The notes beneath the pieces were generated by a model. That model was not told the DNA's origin. It saw only the letters and a program-made list of their open reading frames with translations, and searched no databases. The translations under genes and the position numbers were made by a program. DNA of 56,366 bases, from assembly GCA_903880005.1 (NCBI GenBank), contig CAIRNV010000473.1, positions 1-56,366 of the forward strand, in the 5' to 3' direction. Below are positions 8,036 through 16,852 of the stretch, one piece after another (position 1 is the stretch's first letter; every line of letters starts with the position of its first letter). The DNA is from an uncultured Verrucomicrobiota bacterium (GTDB lineage Bacteria > Verrucomicrobiota > Verrucomicrobiia > Limisphaerales > UBA9464).

Positions 8036-8971
8036 CTATCGCAAGGCCGCCCGGATGGCGACGTCGATGGCGGCCACGGCCTCGGCAATGCGGGCGCGCT
8101 CGGCTTCGGATCCGTGGCCGAAGGGCTCGGACATGGTGTCGTCGCAGAGGTTGCGGGCGCGGAGGGCGGACTTGATGCCGCGAATGACCGAGGCCGCGTA
8201 GCCGGAGACCCCGTAGATCTCGCGGGAGACGCGTTGGACGATGTCGTTCAGGCTGCGGGTCAGGGCCAGGTCGCCGGCGGCGGCGGCGCGGCACAGCGCG
8301 ACGTAAAGGGTCGGGAAGACCTGGGCGCCGCCGCTGACCCCGCCGTGGGCCCCGAAGAGGACGGCGTCGCCCACGAGTTCCTCCGGCCCGATGTACACGG
8401 TGAAGTCGGGCCGCGAGCGCATGACTTGCAGGGCCTTGTGGAAGTAGCCGAAGTCGCCGCCGCTGTCCTTGAATCCCACGATGGCAGGCTGGTCCACGGC
8501 CCAGCGAAGCAGGTCGAGCGCGATGGGCGTCTTCACCAAGGAGGGCATGTTGTAGAGGAAGAGGGGCAAGGGAAGGCCGTCCAAGACCCGCTCCACGTGG
8601 CGCCGCATGTCGGGGCCGGTGGCGGGAAGGTAGAAGGGCGGGGCGAGGACGACGGCGTCGGCCCCGGCATCGGCGGCGACCTGCGCGAGCGCACGCGAGT
8701 CCTGGAGGGCGCAGGCCGTGATGCCCACGAGGACGGGGATGCGCCCTGCGGCGGCGCGGGTGGTGGCGCGGATCATGGCCTCCTGGACGGGCCGGTGATG
8801 GCAGGGGCCCTCGCCCGTGGTGCCGAGGATGAAGAGGCCCGAGACGCCTCCCTGGACGACGTGCTCGACGATGCGCGGGACGGCGGCGACGTCGAGGGAG
8901 CCGTCCGGAAGGAGCGGCGTCACGAGGGGGGGAACGATGCCCCGAAGGGGCGAGGAGAACGATCTCTGCAT
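8036..8971 (-). CDS. DapA-family aldolase/lyase (dihydrodipicolinate synthase family)
   Basis: A 311-residue class I aldolase of the DHDPS/N-acetylneuraminate lyase family. The fold signature G-V-S-G-L-F-I-L-G-T-T-G-E-G, the Tyr in L-Y-N-M-P-S (near 139) and the Schiff-base Lys in V-G-F-K-D-S-G-G (near 166) are present, so it should be an active pyruvate-type aldolase. The usual DapA motif G-T-T-G-E-S-x-T-L is replaced by G-T-T-G-E-G-P-C-H-H, and the C-terminal half differs from true DapA, so a sugar-acid or related substrate is as likely as lysine synthesis. The ATG at 8971 matches the family N terminus (R-G-I-V-P-P-L-V-T-P); the frame is open further upstream without a conserved pattern. 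It precedes purB by 11 bases. Confidence 0.8.
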   Translation of the reverse strand: MQRSFSSPLRGIVPPLVTPLLPDGSLDVAAVPRIVEHVVQGGVSGLFILGTTGEGPCHHRPVQEAMIRATTRAAAGRIPVLVGITACALQDSRALAQVAADAGADAVVLAPPFYLPATGPDMRRHVERVLDGLPLPLFLYNMPSLVKTPIALDLLRWAVDQPAIVGFKDSGGDFGYFHKALQVMRSRPDFTVYIGPEELVGDAVLFGAHGGVSGGAQVFPTLYVALCRAAAAGDLALTRSLNDIVQRVSREIYGVSGYAASVIRGIKSALRARNLCDDTMSEPFGHGSEAERARIAEAVAAIDVAIRAALR

Positions 8972-9237
8972 GGAAGAGGAGACCAGCGTTGCGCGAGGGA
9001 CCGGGGAAGTGCGAGCCCATGTTTTTGGATCCGATTGCTGGCCGTGCATCCCAAGGTTGTTGGCAGGAACGGGGCGGTGGCATGGAGTGGCGGCCCGGGA
9101 CGGCCGCGCTCGCAGGGTGGAGCAACCCACGACATCCCTGGAGTCCACCACAATGTCAGCCCGCGACGCCCTGGTGGTCCCCGCGAAAGAATGTGCTGCG
9201 CAACCCGGCCACGCCCCGTTGAATCGTCGCGACCAAG

Positions 9238-10707
9238 ATGAGCACGCAGAACGAGTCAGGAAGGGACGCCGTGATGGCGAGGGCTTGCGCATACCAGACC
9301 CACGCCGGGCTGCCGGCGCTGGCGGGGCTGGGTTCGATGGCGGAGGCGGTGCAACCCGGGTTGGCGGTGGCGGAATCCGTACGTCGGCTGAAGCGACACC
9401 ACTACGTGCTGAGGCGCCTGCACGGGGCATGGGTGGCGCGGATCACGTCGGAGCCGGTGTACGAGCTGAAGATGGCGTTCAGCCTGCACGCCCACCTGGC
9501 GGCCGAGCACGTGACGGCGTTGCGGGCGCGCGTGGGGGAGATGCGGGAGCCGCCCCTGGGCTTGGAGGACGTGCCCCATGCGGCGCTGGAGATCTTGATG
9601 GACGAGGTGGTGGCGTCTCAGGGGACGGCGGAGTGCCTGTTGGGGATTTACGAGGTGGTCTTGCCGTCGCTGCGCGAGTCGATGGAACGGCATCGCGGTG
9701 AGGCGCACGTGGTGGCGGACCAGCCCACGCGACGGTTGCTGCGCATGGCGGTGGCGGAGATCGACGAGATGCTGGACTGGGGGCGGGCAGCGGTGTCGGC
9801 CTTGGTGACGGCGGAGGCGAGGGAGGGCTGGGGGCCCGGGCGTCGGGTGCTGGAGGAGGCCATGGGTGCGGCGGGCGGATTGGACGGGACGGGCCCGGCG
9901 GCGGGTCCGATGCCGGCGCGGTGGAGGTCGGCGACGCCCTGGCGGTACGACGGCGTGCCGCGTCGGGATGGGCGGTTCGAGGACCCCTACAACATGGGGG
10001 TGAACGCGGAGGTGTTCCTGTACGACCCGGAGATGCCGCCGGACGCGAAGGTGTTGATGATGTACTACAAGCGGCTCCGGGAGATCGACGTCCCGGAGAT
10101 GATGGCGAGCATCGTGTCCGAGACGACGGGCAAGCCGTGGGGGTACTACCGGGACATGACGCGCCAGCTCTGGGACGAGGCGCGGCACGCGATGCTGGGG
10201 GAGGTGGGCTTTGTGTCGGCGGGGGTGGACTGGGCGAGGGAGGTGCGGGTGAACTTCACGTGGTCGCTGGGATTGAACACGCAATTGAGCCCGCAGGAGC
10301 GGCACGCGGTCCTGTACTTCATCGAGCAGGGGTTGATGCCCAGGACGGGGAAACGGCACGAATGGGAGGTGTCGTTGGCGGCGGCGAACCCGTTGGCGGC
10401 GACGATCCAGGACTTCGACTGGGCGGACGAGGTCCTGCACGCGCGGATTGGGCGCGACTGGTACGTGTCGGCGATGCCATCGGCCCACGAGGCGGTGCAA
10501 TACGGGGACCGATGCTGGAGCAAGGTGTTGATGGGGTGGGCGGATTGGCGGGCGCGGGGATGGACGGGCCACGCGAACTGGTGGCCGGCGATGTACGCGG
10601 GTTGGTGCGCGCGGGAGGGGCAGACGCCGCACGCGAAGGCGGCGGCGTACCACGTCACGTACGAGACGGTGCGGGCGGACCTGAGGGACGTGTCGGCGTC
10701 CGGCTGA
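9238..10707 (+). CDS. Diiron ferritin-like protein of unknown function
   Basis: A 489-residue protein with no named family that I recognise, but a complete ferritin-like diiron site can be read from its C-terminal half: Glu287 (V-P-E-M-M-A-S), Glu314 and His317 (D-E-A-R-H-A-M-L), Glu363 (F-I-E-Q-G) and Glu398 and His401 (D-E-V-L-H-A-R). The spacing E-x26-E-x-x-H, then E-x34-E-x-x-H, fits a four-helix bundle oxidase/oxygenase or ferritin. The N-terminal half is helical with an H-L-A-A-E-H segment and may be a degenerate second bundle. There is no signal peptide. It is transcribed away from the dapA-like gene, with 266 bases between the start codons. The ATG at 9238 is the first in frame. The substrate is unknown. 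Confidence 0.6.
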   Translation: MSTQNESGRDAVMARACAYQTHAGLPALAGLGSMAEAVQPGLAVAESVRRLKRHHYVLRRLHGAWVARITSEPVYELKMAFSLHAHLAAEHVTALRARVGEMREPPLGLEDVPHAALEILMDEVVASQGTAECLLGIYEVVLPSLRESMERHRGEAHVVADQPTRRLLRMAVAEIDEMLDWGRAAVSALVTAEAREGWGPGRRVLEEAMGAAGGLDGTGPAAGPMPARWRSATPWRYDGVPRRDGRFEDPYNMGVNAEVFLYDPEMPPDAKVLMMYYKRLREIDVPEMMASIVSETTGKPWGYYRDMTRQLWDEARHAMLGEVGFVSAGVDWAREVRVNFTWSLGLNTQLSPQERHAVLYFIEQGLMPRTGKRHEWEVSLAAANPLAATIQDFDWADEVLHARIGRDWYVSAMPSAHEAVQYGDRCWSKVLMGWADWRARGWTGHANWWPAMYAGWCAREGQTPHAKAAAYHVTYETVRADLRDVSASG

Positions 10708-10716
10708 GCCGGGCCG

Positions 10717-10734
10717 GCGGCGCTGGGGCGCCGC
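10717..10734. terminator. Possible bidirectional hairpin between convergent genes
   Basis: GCGGCGC and GCGCCGC form a seven-pair stem around the loop TGGG, between the ends of the ferritin-like gene and the SNF2 gene. No T-run follows on either strand, so termination here is uncertain. Confidence 0.3.
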
Positions 10735-10755
10735 GGCATGGCGGGTTGAGGGGGC

Positions 10756-13700
10756 CTAGTCCTCGCTGAAGAGGTACTCGAGGTCGTCCTTGGAGAGGTT
10801 GGTGGCGAAGCCTTCCTCGCCGAGGACGTCCTGGATGGCCTTGGACTTGCGTTGCTGGAGCTCCCAGATCTTCTCCTCGACGGTGCCCGGGGCGATGAGG
10901 CGGTAGGCGTTGACGGTGCGGGTCTGGCCGATGCGGTGGGAGCGGTCGATGGCCTGGGCCTCGACGGCGGGGTTCCACCAGGGGTCGTAGAGGACGACGT
11001 AGGAGGCGTTGGTGAGGTTGAGGCCCGTGCCGGCCGCGCGGAGGGACAGGAGGAAGACGCAGGGCTCGGGGTCGGCCTGGAAGGCATTGACGGCCTCCTG
11101 CCGGGCCTTGGTCTCGCCGGTGAGGATGTGGGTGCGGATGCCGCGTTCGCGGCAGAGGTTCTCGAGGATGCGCAGCATCTCCACGAACTGGGAGAAGAGG
11201 AGGACCTTGTTGCCGGAGGCGAGGACGGGCTCGAGGAGCTCGAAGAGGGTGTCGGTCTTGCCGGACACGCAGTCGTTGCCGACGAGGCGCGGATGGCAGC
11301 AGATCTGGCGCAGGCGGGTGAGGGCGGCGAGGACGTGCATCTTGGACTTGGCGACGCCCTTTTCCTGGAGGGTCTTCATGACCTGGTCGCGGCTGCGACG
11401 CAGCTCGGCCAGGTAGAGGGTGCGTTGCTCGGCGTCGAGCTCGCAGTCGAGTCGTTCCTCGATGCGCTCGGGGAGGTCCTTGGCCACCTGCCGCTTGAGG
11501 CGGCGGAGCATGAGGGGGCGGAGCTTGGCGCTGAGGCGGCGGCGCAGGGTGCCGGCCTCCCACTCGGGGCCGTCGCCCTTGCCCTCGTAGGTCTCGGTGA
11601 AGTTGGCCTGGTTGCCGAGGTAGCCGGGCTGGCTGAAGTCCACGATGGACCAGAGGTCGAGCATCCGGTTTTCCAGCGGCGTGCCGGTGAGCGCGAGCCG
11701 GTGGTCGGCGTCGATCTCCTTGACGGCGACGGTGACCTGCGCGGTGGGGTTCTTGATGAACTGGGCCTCGTCGAGGACCAGGGCGCGGAAGCGGAACTTG
11801 CCCAGCTCTTCGAGGTCGCGCCGCAGGATGGCGTAGTTGGTGACGACGATGTCGTGCTCGGGGATTTGGCGCCGGAGGTTGTGGCGGGCCTGGCCGGACT
11901 GGAGGACGAGCACCTTGAGGTGGGGGACGAACTTCTCGGCCTCGCGCCGCCAGTTGTGGAGGACGGAAGCGGGGCAGATCACGAGGGAGGGCTTCCGGTC
12001 CTTCTTGGGGGTGGTGTCGTGGAGCCACGTGAGCCACGTCAGCGTCTGCAACGTCTTACCCAAGCCCATGTCGTCGGCCAGGATGCCGCCGAGGCGCAGC
12101 CGGGAGAGGTTGGCGAGGAAGTTGAACCCCTCGCGTTGGTACGGGCGAAGGTCGGCCTTGACCGTGCCGGGCACGTCCGTGTCCGGGACGCCCTTGAACC
12201 CGGCGAGCTTCTCCCGGAGCTGGGCGATGGCCTTCTCGGAGCCGAGCCCGGCGAGCGTGGCGTCGTCGAGCTGCGTGGCGTGCAGGAGTGAGGCCTTTTG
12301 CGAGTCCGGGCTGAGGCCCTCGAGGCCGAGGGTGGCGGCCGTCTCATGCGCCCGCTTGTTGGCATCGACGTCGATCTCGACCCATCCGCCGTCGGGAAGC
12401 TTGACGAAGCGGGTGTTGGCGGCGGCGAGGCGCTGGACGTCCGCGGACGACAGCTTGAGGCCCTCGGCCTCCCACTCCGCGCTGACGGCGAGCCAGTCGA
12501 TGCCGGAGCCCTTGATGACGATGCGGGGCCGGACGACGCGGCGGTTGAGGAAGAGGCGCTGGAACGGGGGGTTGCCCAGGAACTCGGCCGCCTCGGGCCG
12601 GTCCTGCCAGGCGAAGGCAAGCTGGGACAACGCATGCTCGTTGGCGTCGAGCACCCACAGGCCGGGCTCCGGGGTGAACCAGTCCGAGCGTTGGAGCCAT
12701 TCAACCGCCGGCGCCAGGCGCGGGTCCTCCAGGAGTTCCGGCCGGCCCTCGGCATCGCGTCGGGCCACGACCCGGGACCACTCGTGGCCGTTCCATTGCC
12801 ACTCGGAACCGTCGCGCTCGCTGATCGCGAGGAGGCGGACGCGGACGACCTCGTCGGCCAGCTCGAAGACGAACTGGGGCTTGGCGGCGTGGGTTTCGCA
12901 GAGGGCGCCCCAGTCGGCGGAGGCGGAGCCCGGGGGCTTGATGCGACGCAGCTCCGTCAGGAGCCGCTGGGACAGGCGGCGCACGGGGACGACGGGGCGC
13001 TGGGCCCACGGGCCCAGGAGGCGTGCAGGGGGGGCGTCCCGGAGGACGTAGAACTCGTGGCCCACGAGGACCAAGGGCGGCTCGCCCACGAAGAAGCGGC
13101 ACTCGGGCAACGTGTGGGTCGTGCCGTCCGCCATGGCGAGCACATGGGTGAAGCTCATCTCGCCATCGAGGGTCTCCAGGCGGGGCTGCAAGGTGGCGAT
13201 GCGACCCATGAACGTCGCACCGGTCGGGGCCCCGGGCAGCTCGAGTCGCTGGCCGCGCCCGAACTTCGCGAGCCATGTCAGGAGGTCGGCCCCCTCCAGC
13301 ACCAGCGTCTCGCCCTCCTTCGTCTTCTCCGGCCAATGGTTGTACAGCCAGTCGATGACGACCCAGTCGTCGGCCGGGAACAGCTCCGCCTCGTGGGCCG
13401 CGCGCGTGCGCAGCTCGCACAGCTCCGTGATGCAACGCTCCTTCTCGCCGGAACGGCTCCGGAAGAGGAAGAAGCGCACGGCGAGCCGCCATTGGTTGAG
13501 GTCCTCGGCGACGCGACGCGGCTCGCACACGACGCGCAGGGCGGCGCGCGGCGAGTCGAGGTGGCTGTGGTTGGGAGGGAACAGCCACCTCTCCAGCTCC
13601 TCCACCAGGCCCGTCTCCTTCTCGGATTGCTCGACCTCGGCGAAGCGCTCGAAGTTGGCGTGCGGCGTGAGCTCCGTGGGGAGGGAACGGTTGGAGCGCA

Positions 13701-14037
13701 GGAACAGCATGGCGACCTCCTCCAGTCGCACCTTGCCCGTGGCGTTCTGGATGCGCGCCCACCAGTCGTGCTGGCCGAAGTCCGCCCGCCGCAGCGCGAG
13801 CTTCTCCAGGTAGTCGTCAAACAACAGGTACGCGCGCTGCGGGTCGGCGCAGGTGGCGAGCTGCGCGAGGACCGTCTCGCGCTCGGCGACCTGCTCGCGC
13901 GAGTCGGCCAGCTCACGCCGCAGGTCGGCGAAGCTGCCATACGTGTTCTTCAGGACCTTGTGGTGCGCATCGTACTTCGTGGTGTTCACCACGCGCGGCG
14001 CCGCCAGCTTTGAACTCCCCCGCACTCCCCTTGCCAT
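10756..14037 (-). CDS. SNF2-family DNA-dependent ATPase/helicase
   Basis: A 1093-residue protein. The C-terminal 480 residues hold a full SNF2 ATPase: Q-R-E-G-F-N-F-L and Walker A D-D-M-G-L-G-K-T near residue 657, D-E-A-Q (motif II) near 756, L-T-G-T-P-L-E-N-R (motif III) and Q-A-I-D-R-S-H-R-I-G-Q (motif VI) near 1030. The N-terminal 600 residues contain charged, helical and beta-rich stretches with no clear domain; bacterial RapA-unrelated SNF2 proteins of this length commonly have a SWIM or other N-terminal part, but no C-x-C-x-H zinc motif was seen. The start ATG has AAGGAAAG eight bases upstream. It ends convergently with the ferritin-like gene. A role in nucleoprotein remodelling or DNA repair is inferred from the family only. 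Confidence 0.9.
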   Translation of the reverse strand: MARGVRGSSKLAAPRVVNTTKYDAHHKVLKNTYGSFADLRRELADSREQVAERETVLAQLATCADPQRAYLLFDDYLEKLALRRADFGQHDWWARIQNATGKVRLEEVAMLFLRSNRSLPTELTPHANFERFAEVEQSEKETGLVEELERWLFPPNHSHLDSPRAALRVVCEPRRVAEDLNQWRLAVRFFLFRSRSGEKERCITELCELRTRAAHEAELFPADDWVVIDWLYNHWPEKTKEGETLVLEGADLLTWLAKFGRGQRLELPGAPTGATFMGRIATLQPRLETLDGEMSFTHVLAMADGTTHTLPECRFFVGEPPLVLVGHEFYVLRDAPPARLLGPWAQRPVVPVRRLSQRLLTELRRIKPPGSASADWGALCETHAAKPQFVFELADEVVRVRLLAISERDGSEWQWNGHEWSRVVARRDAEGRPELLEDPRLAPAVEWLQRSDWFTPEPGLWVLDANEHALSQLAFAWQDRPEAAEFLGNPPFQRLFLNRRVVRPRIVIKGSGIDWLAVSAEWEAEGLKLSSADVQRLAAANTRFVKLPDGGWVEIDVDANKRAHETAATLGLEGLSPDSQKASLLHATQLDDATLAGLGSEKAIAQLREKLAGFKGVPDTDVPGTVKADLRPYQREGFNFLANLSRLRLGGILADDMGLGKTLQTLTWLTWLHDTTPKKDRKPSLVICPASVLHNWRREAEKFVPHLKVLVLQSGQARHNLRRQIPEHDIVVTNYAILRRDLEELGKFRFRALVLDEAQFIKNPTAQVTVAVKEIDADHRLALTGTPLENRMLDLWSIVDFSQPGYLGNQANFTETYEGKGDGPEWEAGTLRRRLSAKLRPLMLRRLKRQVAKDLPERIEERLDCELDAEQRTLYLAELRRSRDQVMKTLQEKGVAKSKMHVLAALTRLRQICCHPRLVGNDCVSGKTDTLFELLEPVLASGNKVLLFSQFVEMLRILENLCRERGIRTHILTGETKARQEAVNAFQADPEPCVFLLSLRAAGTGLNLTNASYVVLYDPWWNPAVEAQAIDRSHRIGQTRTVNAYRLIAPGTVEEKIWELQQRKSKAIQDVLGEEGFATNLSKDDLEYLFSED

Positions 14038-14563
14038 GATCTTTCCTTGAGAAATCGAACGAAAAACCGCGCCCGTGGTCGGGCACGATTCGCCATCTTC
14101 TCCCCGTTCCACCGGGGCGGGGTCAACGGAAAACGCGGACGATGTTGGGCCGACGGTGGATCCCGAGGCTGGGGTGGATCCCGAAAACGTCGTGGGTCGC
14201 CCAACGCCAGAGGCGCGGTCATCCCCGGCCGGCAAAACGATCTCGCCCTCCGCCGCCCGGGGCGATAGACCCAAAGGCAACATCATGACGACGCGCCGGG
14301 ATCCCTTGCCTTGCCGGATGGATGAAGCCGGGACGATCCGGTCGGATCGGTCGTGCTGGCTGGATCTTCTTCCGCGGGAGCTTCGTCGCGCGCTCGTTAC
14401 GGGCCTCGTACAGGCCCGCGCCTCGCTTGCTCCTCGTCCCGCGAAAGAATCTGCTGCTCCATCCCTTCCCTCCCAACCGGATCGTCCCGGCATGGCCAGG
14501 ACGACCCAACCGGATCGGTCGTGCTGGCTGGATCTTCTTCCGCACCAGCTGCGTCGCGCGCTC
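14038..14563. other. Intergenic region holding interspersed elements
   Basis: The first 290 bases (14038-14326) show no supported gene or RNA. The rest is taken up by a long TIR element (14327-14491) and a partial copy (14496-14563) that runs directly into the presumed start of the sulfatase gene. Confidence 0.5.
14327..14491. repeat. Interspersed TIR element, long form (copy 2)
   Basis: A 165-bp element. The left end GCCGGGACGATCCGGTCGG and the right end CCAACCGGATCGTCCCGGC are inverted copies with one mismatch, the clearest termini in the window. Inside, GATCGGTCGTGCTGGCTGGATC and CGCTCGTTACGGGCCTCGTA match, in inverted orientation, the copies at 51.1 and 55.2 kb. It is followed at once by a partial second copy. 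Confidence 0.75.
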
Positions 14564-14566
14564 GTG
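14496..14566. repeat. Partial tandem copy of the TIR element
   Basis: Repeats CCAACCGGATCGGTCGTGCTGG and GGATCTTCTTCCGC of the preceding copy, then breaks off at CGTCGCGCGCTCGTGA, where the sulfatase coding sequence seems to begin. Its left end is degenerate and the right terminus is absent. Confidence 0.65.
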
Positions 14567-16165
14567 ATCCCGCGCCGGCGGGGCGCCTCGCTCGTGGCGG
14601 GCCTCGTGCTCGCGGTCGCGACGTGGCGGGCGGGCGAGGTCCACGCGGCCGCGCATCGCCCCAACTTCCTCGTGATCCTGGCCGATGACCTGGGCTTCTC
14701 GGACGTCGGTTGCTACGGCGGCGAGATTCCCACGCCCCACCTCGACCGCCTGGCGGCGGGCGGGGTCCGGTTCACGCAGTTCTACAACACGGGCCGCTGC
14801 TGGCCGTCGCGCGCGGCGTTGATGTCGGGCCATTACCCGCAGCAGGTGCGGATGGACCCGCCCCGCGGGCGGCTGCCCGCGTGGGCGCGCCTCCTGCCCC
14901 ACCATCTCCGGACGGCAGGCTACCGCTCCTACCACGCGGGCAAGTGGCACGTCATGGGCGCGCCCAAGGTCGTGGCGGATGGCGGCTTCGACCGCTCCTA
15001 CGTGGTGCATGACCACGACCGCAACTTCGGCCCCCGGAGCCATGCGCTGGATGACCAACCCCTCCCACCCGCCAACCCGGCGTCCGGCTACTACACCTCG
15101 ACCGAGTACGCCACGCGCATGGTGGGCTTCCTCAAGGACCACGCCCGCGACCATGCCGGCCAACCCTTCCTGGCCTACCTCGCGTTCACGGCCCCGCACT
15201 TCCCCTTGCAGGCGCCCGCCGCGGACATCGCGCGCCACATGGGCCGCTATGACGTGGGCTGGGACTTCATCCGCGACCGACGCTGGGTGCGCACGCTGGA
15301 GCTGGGGCTGTTCAAGGGCGAGAATGCACCCGCCGAGCCCGGCGTCGTGCCCCACTGGAACCTGGCGGACGCGGAGCTGCGCCGGCAGTTGGGCCCGGGC
15401 GAGGTCGCGCGGGCGGTCCCATGGAACCCGCTGTCCGCCGAGGAGAAGCGGTTCCAAGCCACAAAGATGGCGATCCACGCCGCGATGGTGGAGCGGATGG
15501 ACGCCGAGATCGGGCGGGTCCTGGAGCAACTGCGCGCCATGGATGCGTGGGAGGACACCGTCGTGTTCTTTGCCTCCGACAACGGCGCGAGCGCCGAGTT
15601 CCTGAATCGCGGCGACCGTCACGACCCGGGGTCCGCGCCGGGGTCCGCCGCCAGCTTCCTCTGCCTCGGCCCGGGCTGGTCCAGCGCGGCCAACACGCCC
15701 TTCCGGCTCCACAAGTCCTGGGTTCACGAGGGGGGCATTGCCACCCCGGCCATCGTCCATTGGCCGCGCGGCCTGAAGTCCGCAGGCGGCCTGCGCCGCA
15801 CGCCCGCGCACCTGGTGGACGTGGTTCCCACGTTGCTCGAGGCGGCCGGGGTTGCGTCGGCGCTGCCTGCCGGGGCGCCCCCGATGCCCGGGCGCAGCCT
15901 CGTGCCGGCGCTGGCGGCCGACGTGCCCGTCGCGCGCGACTTCCTGTACTTCCACCACGAGCACAACCGCGCCTTGCGGGTGGGCGACTGGAAGATCGTG
16001 ACGCGTCGCCCGGCCACCAACGACTGGTCCTTGTACCACCTGGGGGACGACCGGGCCGAGCAGGTGGACCTCGCCTCCAAGGAGCCCGCGCGGCTCCGCC
16101 AGATGGCCGGGGAATGGGAACGCATCACCCGCCAGTTTGCCGCCGACGCCGACGCATCACCATGA
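14564..16165 (+). CDS. Sulfatase (type I, formylglycine-dependent)
   Basis: A 533-residue arylsulfatase-family hydrolase, most likely exported. The N-terminal metal-binding motif I-L-A-D-D-L-G-F-S-D is followed by C-W-P-S-R at Cys79, the signature whose Cys is converted to formylglycine, and by G-H-Y-P and A-G-K-W-H. The C-terminal A-S-D-N-G-A and H-E-G-G-I-A-T-P blocks also fit. The GTG start at 14564 gives a clean signal peptide (I-P-R-R-R-G-A-S-L-V-A-G-L-V-L-A-V-A). The frame is open to 14075, and an ATG at 14492 exists, but that stretch is repeat DNA, so a longer N terminus is unlikely. Its stop overlaps the rdgB start (ATGA). The substrate, perhaps a sulfated polysaccharide, is inferred only. 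Confidence 0.88.
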   Translation: MIPRRRGASLVAGLVLAVATWRAGEVHAAAHRPNFLVILADDLGFSDVGCYGGEIPTPHLDRLAAGGVRFTQFYNTGRCWPSRAALMSGHYPQQVRMDPPRGRLPAWARLLPHHLRTAGYRSYHAGKWHVMGAPKVVADGGFDRSYVVHDHDRNFGPRSHALDDQPLPPANPASGYYTSTEYATRMVGFLKDHARDHAGQPFLAYLAFTAPHFPLQAPAADIARHMGRYDVGWDFIRDRRWVRTLELGLFKGENAPAEPGVVPHWNLADAELRRQLGPGEVARAVPWNPLSAEEKRFQATKMAIHAAMVERMDAEIGRVLEQLRAMDAWEDTVVFFASDNGASAEFLNRGDRHDPGSAPGSAASFLCLGPGWSSAANTPFRLHKSWVHEGGIATPAIVHWPRGLKSAGGLRRTPAHLVDVVPTLLEAAGVASALPAGAPPMPGRSLVPALAADVPVARDFLYFHHEHNRALRVGDWKIVTRRPATNDWSLYHLGDDRAEQVDLASKEPARLRQMAGEWERITRQFAADADASP

Positions 16166-16803
16166 GCAGCCTCTTCATCGCCACCGCCAATGCCCACAAG
16201 ATCGACGAGTTCAGGCAGCTCCTGGGGGCCCGCCACCTCGTCCTCTCATTCCGCGACACGTCGGCCCGCATCGACGTGCCGGAGACCGCCGACACCTTCG
16301 AGGGCAACGCCGCCCTCAAGGCGATCGCCTGGGCGCGCTACCTGGCCATCGACGCGTGCAACCTCGGGGCCGAATGGGTCGTGGCCGACGACTCCGGGCT
16401 GGAGGTGGACGCGCTGGGCGGGGCGCCCGGCGTGCATTCGGCGCGGTTCGCGGCGATCGACGACGGCGGGGCCTCCAACTCGCCTGACGCCGCCAACAAC
16501 GCGAAGCTTCTCCGGCTTCTCGCCGACGTCCCCGACGAGCGACGCACCGCGAGGTTCCGTTGCGTCCTCGCCGTCGTGCCGGTCACGGATCCCAACCCGT
16601 CGGCCGTGCGGCACTTCTCCGGCGCGTGCGAGGGCCGCGTGACGCGATCGGGCGCGGGCTCGCATGGGTTTGGCTACGACCCGTTGTTCGTGCCTTCGGG
16701 CGAGGCGCGCTCGTTTGCGGAGCTGGGCCCCGAGGCCAAGGCGCGCCTGTCCCACCGCGCGCGCGCGGCGTCGGCCCTGGCTCGTTGGCTGGACGGCCGT
16801 TGA
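16162..16803 (+). CDS. rdgB: Non-canonical purine NTP pyrophosphatase (RdgB/HAM1)
   Basis: A 213-residue house-cleaning enzyme that hydrolyses dITP, ITP and XTP to the monophosphate and pyrophosphate. Family motifs: I-A-T-A-N-A-H-K near the N terminus, D-T-F-E-G-N-A-A-L-K-A, D-D-S-G-L-E-V-D-A-L-G-G-x-P-G-V-H-S-A-R-F, and G-F-G-Y-D-P-L-F near 175. Length is slightly above the usual 195-200. The ATG overlaps the sulfatase stop codon, suggesting translational coupling. A well-supported call. Confidence 0.95.
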   Translation: MSSLFIATANAHKIDEFRQLLGARHLVLSFRDTSARIDVPETADTFEGNAALKAIAWARYLAIDACNLGAEWVVADDSGLEVDALGGAPGVHSARFAAIDDGGASNSPDAANNAKLLRLLADVPDERRTARFRCVLAVVPVTDPNPSAVRHFSGACEGRVTRSGAGSHGFGYDPLFVPSGEARSFAELGPEAKARLSHRARAASALARWLDGR

Positions 16804-16852
16804 CGCGCTTGCAGCCGGCGTGGAAAGCCCGCTTCATCGGCGCCTCACACGC

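Noticed and set aside
8015-9241. 408-codon plus-strand frame across the dapA-like gene
   Set aside because: Composition typical of a GC-rich antisense frame; the minus-strand gene has conserved catalytic residues.
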